A DNA stretch of 64,000 bases from Ryuthela nishihirai. Its lineage: Eukaryota > Arthropoda > Arachnida > Araneae > Heptathelidae. Location: assembly GCA_038380435.1 (NCBI GenBank), contig JAWZYU010000057.1, positions 2,115,201 to 2,179,200 of the forward strand, read 5' to 3'. Below, one piece after another: positions 53,561-63,839 of this stretch. Each line of letters opens with the position of its first letter. Position 1 is the first letter of the stretch. The notes beneath the pieces are model-generated. The model was given only the letters and a program-made list of their open reading frames with translations, was not told the origin of the DNA and ran no database searches. Position numbers and translations under genes: made by a program.

Positions 53561-53653
53561 TACCCCCTCAAGCAGCTGCTTGCCACAGAGGTCTGACAGG
53601 AGCCTGTCAGTTTATATGCCACAGTAGAAGGACTGAGAGGATGGCAGGACCTC
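53561..53653 (-). mobile_element. SINE-2, 5'-truncated (B2)
   Basis: Partner of 29024-29116. Confidence 0.8.
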
Positions 53654-53655
53654 AG

Positions 53656-55235
53656 TTACTATGTGGAAATTTCTTGCAAATCGAAAGGGAAATTATTTGA
53701 TTGGTTAATGCTGCCATCTGTCGGACAGTTTGGAAACTTTGCGTTTAAAAATTCTATTTAAATTCTAATTGTATAGAAAGGGAAATATCCAGATAAGATT
53801 TTATATGTTCTAACGAAAACATTATTCAGAGTCTCTAAAATTGATTATAACAAGAAAACAATGCAGTAGCAAAATATGTAATATTAATCTTCATTTTCTG
53901 TAACTAATTGTGATTTCTTAGTTAACCTCTTCAGATTGTTTCTCTAAAAGACAGTAGACCAAGCAGCAAAATTATAAATTGTAAACTTAATAGGTGAAAG
54001 AGAAATTACTGTTTAACAGAATTTTAGGTAATTAAAATGAAATGGATTTTTCAAAATTCATAATTCATTCTGGTAAGAAAGTTTTCAGTTTTAAGTAAAA
54101 TAACAATTTATTTGTATCGCAGAAACATGTGCTTTTAAAAGAAAATCTGAAATTTTGTGATTAACAGGATAATTTAATACTGATTGATAGCATATTGGTG
54201 TTTTGTGTGATCAGTTAAGATATTGTTTATGACTTGTGCAATTTCGTTGCCTTAGTTATTAAATCGGTTACTTTATAGTTTCTTTATTTATTTCGAATTC
54301 ACGTTCGATTCCCAAATATCCAAATAGAATTGAAAATCTGTAAAAACAATTTTCTTCACAACTGGTTTTTTTGAATACGTTTGACAGTTACATATTCTAT
54401 TACATAGCACGGAAAAAGAAATCGATAAAGTATTCGTGATGAGACTTCAATATTGTGTAAAACATATATATAAAACAATATTCTCGATTTTTACTTTTGT
54501 GTTAAGATTGTTAGCTTTTCATAGTTAATAAAAGTTACCTGTATAAAATTTAAACTTACGGATAGAAGTTTTATTTTTTTCGTTTAATCGGTAGCAGGTC
54601 TCCGATAATTCTTGTCGTTTCGAGTAACGTCTCTGCAGAAGCGGAGATTAAAATGAAAGTTATAAAGTCGTAACACTGACCATTTCATCAAGTTGCTATT
54701 CAATGAAAACTAATCTTCTAATAATCTATTAAAATACATTTTTCCGATACAAATTTCGACTCTTAGTCAACTGAGACATCTATTCCGGCAAGTATTTCAC
54801 AGCACGCTTTCCTTTATATGTAATTATTATTCAATCTTTCTATCATTCTATGCACCTAAGTTCGAAAAGTCATCAGTACCATGCTTTGAAATTTCGAACG
54901 TTGTGACAACGCTAACGTTCGAAATGGTTACTGTTAGGATGAAGTAGCCATTTAACGAACACCAATCTTCTCATAATCGGTTAAAAATGTTTACAAATTA
55001 TAGTTTGATTTGACGATCTGGCCACCACACTGCTTTAAAAAGTTAGTCTGTTATTATAATGGATGAAGTAAAAATATCTGAAATAAAATTTATCAAAAAT
55101 ACACGTGTTAACAATAAAGTTGTTAGTAACCAGAAATTTACATCGTTTATTTTTTCCGTTATGTTTATCGGTTTAATACATGGCTCTAATTCTTTCTCTA
55201 TTAGGAATATTTAAAATAATAATAATAAAAAAAAA
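53656..55235 (+). repeat. X then W repeats (B2)
   Basis: Partner of 29120-30690, with very few differences; this is the best-matching part of the B duplication. Confidence 0.75.
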
Positions 55236-55237
55236 TA

Positions 55238-55417
55238 CCCCCTCAAGCAGCTGCTTGCCACAGAGGTCTGACAGGAGTCTGTCAGTTTATATGCCAGAGT
55301 AGAAGGTCTGTGAGGATGGCAGGACCTCAGCAGAAAAACGACACGAACATCCATGCCTTACCCGGGGCTCGAACCCAGGTCCCTTAGATCAGTAGCCAAG
55401 TACGACCTTTATATCAA
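55238..55417 (-). mobile_element. SINE-2 copy lacking box A (B2)
   Basis: Partner of 30700-30884. Block B2 ends here, at the 3' end of a Jockey-like LINE derivative. Confidence 0.8.
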
Positions 55418-56970
55418 AGATCAAAGATCAGAAATGACGAAACAGAGTCCCAGTCAAAAGACTATACCTCCTTCATATAAGTTAGCCTTAGGCAAATGAC
55501 AAGAATAAAAAAAAATAAGGCAGCATAAGCTGCGGCAGAGACTGCCCATGATAAAATTAATTAAGGGGAAAACAGGAAAAGTTTAAAATTTTGAAGTAGA
55601 AACTCGCAGTAGGCTACCGCGAAATCAATCGCTTCAGCGAGCGAATTTGACAGTAGTTAAGGAAAAACGAAAAAGAAGTGAAGAGGGGAAAGGAAAGATA
55701 GAAAAAGAAAAACACCAGTACAACAAACGGAAAAGCAACAAAAACAACAGAAAGGCAACAAAGAAAAACAGCACTAACCAGCAGAAATCCAAGTGGCCAA
55801 ATCAAAGTTATCCAATACACCCTGCAAAAAGTAAATAGGCAGCACAATGCACACAAAGAAGTCCTTTTGCCAGTGTGTTATCGATGCAAGATTTCAAAAT
55901 CAGCATATAGCAGTTACGAATCGCTATGATCTTGGTCGATCCTGTTGCGAAGAGATTCAATACCATGTTTTTGAAAAAAGGGTAGGTAATGAGCACATTT
56001 TTCCAGGATGTATCGCGGCTGTTGTTCACCAAAGTATTCAGTTAGCAGATAGTAGAATTTTCTGAAACCAGGTTTAAGTTTTTGGTTAGGTGTCATGGTA
56101 TGTCGCAGAGGCAGGATATGATCAGGGGTGTCTTTTAACTGATTGACTTCGCAGGAAGCAATGTACATCAAAAAGTCTTTTATTGCTTCCGCAACTTCAT
56201 CTCTTGCAAAAATCTCTCTTTCATTTCCAAAAATAATAGAGTCCATTTTCTTCGATTTTCCTTGTTTGTGCGATAGAGATCTGACCGGTTCAGTACTTTG
56301 TTCATTATCTTGCGAGTTGAGGGACTCTTCGGAATCAAAGTCCATAACTAATGGTCGAGGCGAAGGGATGGAGTCAAAAGAATCTGAGGTTCTTTCATTG
56401 ATAGTAGGATCAACACTTGTGAGGGGGGGTGGTGGAAATATTCATCACAGTAGGGTTCAGAGAAGCAGCTTCTAATGAGGTAGTTGGTATATTTTCATTT
56501 TCAGGAAATACAGGTGGTTGTTGTTTTCCACCAACTACGGAGGCAAATGAATTATGGGGAATCTTAGTGAGCAAGAGACAAGAGTCCGCAAAATGCCCAG
56601 GAGATTTACATCTCCTGCACAGCTTGGTTATTCCATGATAATAAATGGTTGCGGTGAAACCAGCAATTTTCAAAAAATTCGGAATATGAATTTGGAGGTC
56701 AATATTTAGGATACGAGTACCAGTTTTAATAGATTTAAATTTTTCTTCAGCATAATATTCGTCAAAAATTTCTTTAACTTGGCCAAAGGAGGAGAGCTCC
56801 TGAAGAATTTCATCATTGGAGATGAAAAAGGGTAATCTCGAAATGAAAACTTTTTTGATCGAAGAGCCAAGGTAGTGGAAAAGGATTTCCTTGCCATTAA
56901 AATTTAGAGAAGAGAGTAAATTTAAATTAGCACTTGCCTCGGTGGATGAAAGGGTGATGTATCTTCTTCA
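55418..56970 (-). pseudogene. Jockey-like LINE derivative: ORF1 fragment followed by a LINE 3' end, no ORF2
   Basis: On the minus strand, sequence from about 56960 reads ITLSSTEASANLNLL, VFISRLPFFISND, TGTRILNIDLQIHIPN and FTATIYYHGITKLCRRC, with a zinc knuckle CRRCKSPGHFADSC, all typical of Jockey-type ORF1. A homopolymer at 56424-56430 shifts the frame; coding resumes as MDFDSEESLNSQDN and ends at 55914. The next ~500 bp are non-coding and finish with a TGATCTTTGATCTTTGAT tail at 55418-55435. No endonuclease or reverse transcriptase lies between, so this is either an internally deleted element or an ORF1-only derivative. The ORF1 start is also missing. Confidence 0.75.
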
Positions 56971-56980
56971 TCAGCGACTA

Positions 56981-57117
56981 GAATCAAGGATCAAAAAGTG
57001 ACAATCGCAGTCAAAGACAAGAGTCTATACCTGCAGATACGGAGTTGTTCCTTAAAGGCTAGTGACTGTATTTAAAAAATAAGACGGCAAAGCCGTGGCA
57101 GAGACTGCCAAATTTGA
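56981..57117 (-). other. Jockey-like LINE 3' terminal sequence
   Basis: GGCAGTCTCTGCC, CCGTCTTATTTTTT and an ending TTTGATCCTTGATT parallel the 3' end at 55418-55540. It probably closes the ORF2-bearing copy at 57190-60260. Confidence 0.6.
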
Positions 57118-57167
57118 ATTACAAAGAGGGGGAGGGAAGTGATGGGAGATATGTCATAAAAATGCTA

Positions 57168-57192
57168 GGTTGGGTTGTTTTACCTCTGAGCG
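57168..57192 (-). repeat. Very short SINE-1 3' end (about 25 bp)
   Basis: GGTTGGGTTGTTTTACCTCT followed by GAGCGG is exactly the SINE-1 terminus. The rest of the element is absent, and LINE sequence lies directly to its right. Confidence 0.6.
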
Positions 57193-57300
57193 GTTTATCG
57201 AACAGGTAGAGATTATCATGATGGGGATTTCTCTTATGTGACGTAAGGACTGCAATACTTTTTGAAGGGTTAACCTGCACCCTCCAGTCCGTGCACCAGG

Positions 57301-57689
57301 TTGGGTTGGGTTGTTTTACCGCTGAGCAACACTTTTTTGCACACCATGGGCTAAATGGCCAGGTCACATGGACCCCGAAGGCTCAGAGAAGGTTGGGGAA
57401 GGGGACCCACTGGAACAGCTGTTGGGAGACAGATGGTAGTCTCCCGTCAAGGCCATCCAGCGTGTTCTTTAACGTGCACAGGGTATGGCTCTCCCGCACA
57501 CGGGGCCACGGCTTAACGTACCATCCGACGGACGGCAGACTTTCCAAGCCCATCGGTGTCCCCTACTGACCGTGGGCAGGGCGGGAAATTTTGCGGAGAT
57601 AAATCTCAACCGCTGACCCAGCTGGGACTCGAACCTGGAAAGTACAGATTACGAGCCTGGCGCGCTACCGACTGAGCCACCCCCGCCAC
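57301..57689 (-). mobile_element. SINE-1, complete, one tail module
   Basis: Perfect 12-bp target duplication CCGTGCACCAGG at 57289-57300 and 57690-57701. It splits the LINE between SFESWCT and DWRVQV. Head and boxes are intact; length 389 bp. Confidence 0.95.
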
Positions 57690-58069
57690 CCGTGCACCAG
57701 GATTCAAAGGAATTAAGCATTGCCTGCATTCTCTTGCAGGCAAAGGATGCACGAAAGGAGGGGGCAAGAAATGCCGTGTCGTCAGCATACATGGCATTAA
57801 TAATTCGTTTCTGTTTTGGAACATCTGAGGTATAGATGTTAAACAATGTCGGAGCAAGAATGGATCCCTGAGGAACTCCTGCATTGATGGATTTAGTTTC
57901 AGAGATGCAGTTTCCAACTTTAACTTGGAAAGTGCGTTGAGAAAGGTAGCTGTGAATAATGGAGATAAGAGCATGGGGAAAATTGAATTTAATGAGTTTG
58001 AAGATGAGTCCCTCAGTCCAGACTCGATCGAATGCCTTTGCGATGTCAATGTAGACAGCCACTATTGAT

Positions 58070-58463
58070 AGGGCGGGGGTGGCTCAGTCGGTAGCGCGCC
58101 AGGCTCGTAATCTGTAGTTCCCAGGTTCGAGTCCCAGCTAGGTCAGCGTTGAGATTTATCTCCACAAAATTCCTCGCCCTGCCCACGGTCAGTAGGGGAC
58201 ACCGATGGGCTTGGAAAGGCTGCCGTCCGTCGGATGGGACGTTAAGCCGTGGCCCCATATGCGGGAAATGGAAGCCGTGGCCCCTGTGCACGTTAAAGAA
58301 CACGCTGGATGGCCTTGACGGGAGGCTACCATCTGTCTCCCAACAGGTGTTCCAGTGGGTCCCTCCCCCAACCTTCTCTGAGCCTTCGGGGTCCATGTGA
58401 CCTGGCCATTTAGCCCATGGTGTGCAAAAAAGTGCCGCTCAGTGGTAAAACAACCCAACCCAA
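58070..58463 (+). mobile_element. SINE-1, complete, one tail module
   Basis: Perfect 13-bp target duplication AGCCACTATTGAT at 58057-58069 and 58464-58476. 394 bp from AGGGCGGGGGTGGCTCAGTC to ACAACCCAACCCAA. It lies opposite in orientation to the neighbour at 57301. Confidence 0.95.
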
Positions 58464-59216
58464 AGCCACTATTGATTCTTTTTTATTGCAGGCCTCTGCA
58501 ATAATCTCTACCATCCTTTGAATCTGGTGCACTGTAGAGTGCTTCCTGCGGAAGCCAAATTGTTCAGGGGGGAGGACATTGAGAGACTGCAATGAGAATT
58601 CAAGGCGCCTGAGAATGGATGTCTCCAAAAGTTTTCCTAAGCAGGGGAGTAGGCTGATAGGGCAATGGTTATCGGGAAAGTGTGGGCTTTTTCCTGGTTT
58701 TGGCAACATGGTGATGATTGCATTTTTCCAAGTTTGAGGAAAGTAGAGAAATTGGAGACATTTACTGAAGATCTTGAGTATTAATAAAACTGCTTTTTTA
58801 GGAAGGTTTTTAATGATTGAGTTATTGATGGCATCATCTGCAGCTGCTTTTTTGAGTTTTAACTGTTTGATATTCTCCTTGATTTCTTAAAATGTTATGA
58901 ATTGTAGAGTGTCTTTGCAAAGTGACTTTTTGAATTTCCTGATAGTGCTTTCCACCTCATCAATCAGATCGTCATTTACATACTCTTCATTCGGACGAAA
59001 TTGCAATTCTAGTGAATTGGCAAAAGTTTTAGCCTTATCCGAATTAGAGTATGCCATGCCGTCTGATCCGTGAAGTGGACCAGCATGTTGGCTGTCTCCC
59101 TTTAAAGATCTAACCATTTTCCAAATGGAGCCATCACGTGGATTAAGTGACGTAAGCTTATTGATCCAATTTGTATTTCGAAATTCTTGTACGTTGCTTC
59201 GAAGTTTGATTTTGAG

Positions 59217-59907
59217 CGCCGTCCGTCGGATGGGACGTTAAGCCGTGGCACCGTGTATGGGAGAGCCATACCCTGTGCACGTTAAAGAACACGCTTGATG
59301 GCCTTGACGGGAGGCTACCATCTGTCTCCCAACAGCTGTTCCAGTGGGTCCCCTCCCCCAAACTTTTCTGAGCCTTCGGGGTCCATGTGACCTGGCCATT
59401 TAGCCCATGGTGTGCAAAAAAGTGCCGCTCGGAGGTAAAACAACCCAACGTTAAAGAACACGCTGGATGGCCTTGACGGGAGGCTACCATCTGTCTCCCA
59501 ACAGCTGTTACAGTGGGTCCCCTCCCCCAACCTTCTCTGAGCCTTCGGGGTCCATGTGACCTGGCCATTTAGCCCATGGTGTGCAAAAATGTGCCGCTCA
59601 GAGGTAAAACAACATAACCGCTGTTCCAGTGGGTCCCCTCCCCCAACCCTCTCTGAGCCTTCGGGGTCCATGCGACCCGGCGATTTAGCCCATGGTGTGC
59701 AAAAAAGTGCCGCTCGGAGGTAAAACAACCCAACGTTAAAGAACACGCTGGATGGCCTTGACGGGAGGCTACCATCTGTCTCCCAACAGCTGTTCCAGTG
59801 GGTCCCCTCCCCCAACCTTCTCTGAGCCTTCCGGGTCCATGTGACCTGGCCATTTAGCCCATGGTGTGCAAAAAAGTGCCGCTCAGAGGTAGAACAACCC
59901 AACCCAA
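59217..59907 (+). mobile_element. SINE-1, head-truncated, about four tail modules
   Basis: Perfect 11-bp target duplication TTGATTTTGAG at 59206-59216 and 59908-59918. It starts inside the central domain (CGCCGTCCGTCGG), as expected for incomplete reverse transcription, and then carries about four tail modules, one of them partial (59622-59735). The modules differ by few bases. Confidence 0.95.
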
Positions 59908-60279
59908 TTGATTTTGAGTTGGTTATATTTTTCTTTGTCTTGTGGTAGTCTTGAAGATTGCCATATTCTTCTTGCTCTATTTTTATCTTGTACTTCTTTC
60001 TTTAGAGTTCCGGTGATAGTTTGTTACAGTGTGGTTTGATATTTCTAGCAGTGGAGGAGTCATGAAGGGCTTGATGAATGTGAATGGCGAAATTTTGAAT
60101 AGTTAAGTCAATATCCTTACTGTTGTGTAGCGTTGGATTGCAATCAATGGCAAGGGAAAGTAGACGTTGAAATTTAGGCCAATTAATAAAGTATTCGAGT
60201 CAGAAGATGAGATTTCAAAATTTGAAGACATGATGACAGAACAATGGTCAGAGTTTAGTTCATTTTACTACATCTACAG

Positions 60280-60976
60280 TCAAAGAATGTAGAGGGAGAA
60301 GAAGTTAAGCTTCCATAGAGATTAATGTAAAATCGAGTATCGTGCATTTGGCGTAGAGGTGAAACGAACATTACAGGGGACGAACGCTTTTGTAATTACA
60401 TGTTACTGTCAACTTCCATTCTCTTCGCTTTTCCTATGTAATAACTTCCCATTGATATGCTTGCAGAGTATATTAATATCAATTCTGTCTCCTGTTTCTA
60501 CACAACCAAGAAAGCTTCTAATTGTAATAATTTATTCTATAAATTAACTTCAGGCTAATTTCAAATCTTCTCTATCCGTTCAATTTATAATTGTTGATTC
60601 AACGAAAAATAATTCCAATGGAGAAAATAAACCTTTATTAAAATCATGATATTATTTTTTTCAAATACAAAGTGCAGTTACTTTTTTTCCTTTTCTAAAA
60701 TATAAATTTTTTTATGCATAATTCCTTTGCCCCTTATTGTTTGCTTCCCAGTTTAAACTAATGCACGATACGAATCGAAACACCACTTGAGGTCGCCACT
60801 TATGCTTTGTCAAAGCTGAACTTCTTTTCCTTATACGTTCTTTGGTTGACAGTAACATGTAAATACAAAAGCGTTCGTCCCCTGTAATGTTCGTTACACC
60901 TCGATGCCAAATGCACGATACTCGATTTTACATTAATCTCTATGGAAGCTTAACTTCTCCCTCTACATTCTTTGAT
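60280..60976. repeat. Fold-back element, ~130-bp inverted arms
   Basis: 60280-60415 is the reverse complement of about 60845-60976 with few mismatches (shared AAGCTTCCATAGAGATTAAT and AACGAACATTACAGGGGACG). The ~430-bp centre is AT-rich and non-coding. It lies between LINE sequence on the minus strand (left) and LINE sequence on the plus strand (right). No target duplication was found. Confidence 0.8.
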
Positions 60977-60977
60977 T

Positions 60978-61600
60978 TCGTGCAAGAGAATGCAGGCAAT
61001 GCTCGACTCTTTTGAGGACTGGTGCACGGATTGGAGAGTGCAAGTTAACCCTACAAAAAGTATTGCAGTTCTTACGTCACATCAACGAAATCCCCATCAA
61101 GAAATTTCTACCTATTTGATTAACAGGTAGCGTGGAGCGATCATGCCAAATACCTAGGCATCACGATCCATCACAAGCTCAAATGGGATGCCCATATAGG
61201 GAATGTTATTAACAAAGCCAGATACTGCAAACTATTCCCTCTGCTTGGGGGAAAATCTCATATCGCAACATCACATAAAGTGCTAATTTATAATCAGGTA
61301 ATCAAACCTCTCCTTCTATATGCTGCCCCCATCTGGGGTGCATGTTCGAATAAAAATCTTGCAAATCTCCAATCTCTACAAAATAAAATCATACGATTTG
61401 CTGTAGCAGCTCCCTGGTTTGTCAGGAATACTATCATTCATCGAGATCTAAATTGTGAAACAAATCTTCAATCCATCAAGAAAATGGCCAAGAACTATTT
61501 TGCAACTATCGCAGAACATCCTAATCAACTTATTAGAGATTTACTTAATTATGATGTTGTACCCCTCACACAAATTCAAACGACCAAAATCTCTACTTGA
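60978..61600 (+). pseudogene. Jockey-like LINE ORF2, C-terminal part (second copy)
   Basis: The frame gives MQAMLDSFEDWCTDWRVQVN and PTKSIAVLTSHQRNPH, a short break near 61125, then AKYLGITIHHKLKWDAHIGN and LLLYAAPIWGACSNKN through to the stop at 61598-61600. It overlaps in content with the minus-strand copy (57193-57740) but is a different copy, better preserved at the C-terminus. Confidence 0.85.
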
Positions 61601-61877
61601 TAATCAGGATTAAAAAAGGGATCGAAGCCAGATGGCGCCACTTGTACTGACCCCATCTGGAGCCGAACCTTAACTTATTCCTTACTTATTACTTACTTTT
61701 CTCTTACTTCTCTCCTTCCCACTCTTCCGTCCCCACATCACCCCCCCCCCCCCCCACTCCTTTCAACTTATATTACGGTTCTACCGTCATTTATTCACAC
61801 ATTTCAATCATTTGGCTACTGGCGTCCCCCGGCCTGGGACTGCTGCTGTCACTGTATGACCTTTGATCTTTGATTTA
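61601..61877 (+). other. Jockey-like LINE 3' UTR with C15 run and GATCTTT tail
   Basis: Follows the ORF2 stop. A run of fifteen C lies at 61741-61755. The end, GACCTTTGATCTTTGATTT at about 61858-61876, is the same type of short repeat tail seen inverted at 55418. Confidence 0.75.
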
Positions 61878-62244
61878 GGTATCTCAATTCTTTCGTTTAA
61901 CAGAGAGAGGAAATGTTTTGAATGTCTTTCCTCTTTTCGGACTGACTTTTCTTTTGTTTGTGAATGTTTTTAATTCGTGAAATTGGTGTGTGAAAATCGT
62001 CTGGCTGAAAAAAACATGAAAAACATTACGGTACTGTCTTTGGGTTCGTTCTTCTGTTCATGAAAATGGAATTGAGGTGTTGGACCGTGTTTATTTCAGT
62101 GACGAGACTTGGTTTCACTTGGATGGGTATATGAACAGTCAAAACAATCGAATATGCAGCACTGAAAATCCTCTCAATTTTGACGAACTACCATTATACG
62201 AAAGGAAAATTGGTGTTTGGTGTGCAATTTCCCATCGTCGTATG

Positions 62245-62453
62245 TAAATAAATAAAATAAATACCCCTTCAAGCAGCTGCTTGCCACAGAGGTCTGACAG
62301 GAGCCTGTCAGTTTATACGCCATTGTAGAAGATCTGAGAGGATGTCAGGACCTCAGCAGAAAAACGACACATACATCCGTGCCTTACCCGGGGCTCGAAC
62401 CCAGGTCCCTTAGATCAGTAGCCAAGCACGCTAACCACTCGGCCATGGGACGG
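62245..62453 (-). mobile_element. SINE-2, complete, 209 bp
   Basis: Target duplication CCATCGTCGTATG / CCATCGTCTTATG at 62232-62244 and 62454-62466. From the right: CCGTCCCATGGCCGAGTGGT (box A), box B GGTTCGAGCCCC, body, hairpin blocks, TATTTATTTTATTTATTTA end. It is the best copy for defining SINE-2. Confidence 0.93.
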
Positions 62454-62550
62454 CCATCGTCTTATGATAGGGCCTTTATTTTTTGACTCAACTGTAACTG
62501 GTGAAGTTTGTCGTGACCTCATCCGACAGTTTATAGCACTATTGGATGTG

Positions 62551-63274
62551 TTGTTGGGTTGTTTTACCTCTGAGCGGCACTTTTTTGCACACAATGGGCT
62601 AAATGGCCAGGTCACATGGACCCCGAAGGCTCAGAGAAGGTTGGGAGAGGGGACCCACTGGAACAGCTGTTGGGAGACAGATGGTAGCCTCCCGTCAAGG
62701 CCATCCAGCGTGTTCTTTAACGTTGGGTTGTTTTACCTCTGAGCGGCACTTTTTTGCACACCATGGGCTAAATGGCCAGGTCATATGGACCCCGAAGGCT
62801 CAGAAAAGGTTGGGGGAGGGGACCCACTGGAACAGCTGTTGAGAGACAGATGGTAGCCTCCCGTCAAGGCCATCCAGCGTGTTCTTTAACGTTGGGTTGT
62901 TTTACCTCTGAGCGGCACTTTTTTGCACACCATGGGCTAAATGGCCAGGTCATATGGGCCCCGAAGGCTCAGAAAAGGTTGGGGGAGGGGGCCCACTGGA
63001 ACAGCTGTTGAGAGACAGATGGTAGCCTCCCGTCAAGGCCATCCAGCGTGTTCTTTAACGTGCACAGGGTATGTCTCTCCCGCACACGGGGCCACGGCTT
63101 AACGTCCCATCCGACGGACGGCGGCCTTTCCAAGCCCATCGGTGTCCCCTATTGACCGTGGAAAGCGCGGGGAATTTTGCGGAGATAAATCTCAACGCTG
63201 ACCCAGCTGTGACTCGAACCTGGGAACTACAGATTACGAATCTGACGCGCTACCGACTGAGCCACCCCCGCCCC
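62551..63274 (-). mobile_element. SINE-1, complete, three tail modules
   Basis: Target duplication CACTATTGGATGTG / CACTATTGAATGTG at 62537-62550 and 63275-63288. Three tail modules (starts 62555, 62724, 62893), the central domain and an intact head with box A and B complements. The modules are very alike, so amplification may be recent. Confidence 0.95.
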
Positions 63275-63839
63275 CACTATTGAATGTGAATGAACGAGAG
63301 TGTTGGTTTCAACAAGATGGCGCTATCCCCCATACTGTAAATGACACAATGGTCATGTTGCAGGAATATTTTGGCGATCATTTGATTTCAAAAAATTTAA
63401 GGCCCCCAAGATCCCCAGATTTTACTCCTCTAGATTTTTTCCTTTGCAGATATCTCAAATGTGTAGTGTTCCAAAACAATCCTCATACATTTGAAGACTT
63501 GAAGGCTAACATTGAAAGAGAGATTTTAAACATGAGAAAACAAACATTACGAAATGTTTCTGAAAATATCATGAAACGGGTGCGAACCTGCACCCTGGTT
63601 GCAGGAATTCACTTTCAACATTTGCTGTAAAGGTAGATATATGTCTAATTTGCATCTTTTGAAATTTGTGACTTTCGTCAAATTTAAACGAAAAATACAA
63701 TAGAGGTTTGCCTCCTTTTTGAAACATTCTGTAATTATTCTCCACGACCATCTTCATCATTTGGAATTTTTTAAAATATTTTTTCCCTGAGTTCCAGTGT
63801 TAAATACCCACCCGAGCAGCTTTCTGAACTTATAAAAAA

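Larger units (their letters stand above)
57193..60262 (-). pseudogene. Jockey-like LINE ORF2 (endonuclease end to reverse transcriptase), split by three SINE-1s
   Basis: Right to left: end of the endonuclease (ELNSDHCSVIM, about 60235); linker to about 59910 and 59215-58720; reverse transcriptase start (MLPKPGKSPHFPDNHCPISL, PPEQFGFRRKHSTVHQIQ); palm (VYIDIAKAFDRVWTEGLIFK, AGVPQGSILAPTLFN, catalytic YADDTAFLAP at about 57780-57800); thumb start (SFESWCT, then DWRVQVNPSKSIAVLTSH at 57200-57290). The C-terminal region is missing. Insertions at 59217-59907, 58070-58463 and 57301-57689 have clean target duplications, so the coding pieces line up once these are ignored. There are also independent stops and frame breaks. 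Confidence 0.85.
62020..63770 (+). pseudogene. Mariner/Tc1-superfamily transposase gene split by SINE-2 and SINE-1
   Basis: First part (about 62040-62244): VLDRVYFSDETWFHLDGYMN and IGVWCAISHRR with the first catalytic Asp (FSDETW). Middle (62467-62537): GPLFFDSTVTGEVCRDLIRQ. Last part (63276-63630): ECWFQQDGAIPHTVNDTMVM with the second Asp, RSPDFTPLDFFLCRYLKCVV with a third Asp in place of Glu, then a C-terminus ending AGIHFQHLL and a stop. The second and third acidic residues are 38 residues apart by my count, so DD38D. The N-terminal DNA-binding region before 62000 is not identifiable. 63631-63770 is the 3' flank. Confidence 0.85.

Noticed and set aside
55614..55856. Hydrophobic 80-codon minus-strand ORF
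   Set aside because: It comes from a purine-rich/pyrimidine-rich stretch in the non-coding 3' part of the Jockey-like derivative.
1129..63060. Many similar ORFs of 60-195 codons beginning MGCFTSERHFFAHHG and their shadows
   Set aside because: They are read across SINE-1 tail modules in whichever frame stays open. They change frame from module to module, occur in both orientations and in truncated SINEs, and show no sign of protein-level constraint.
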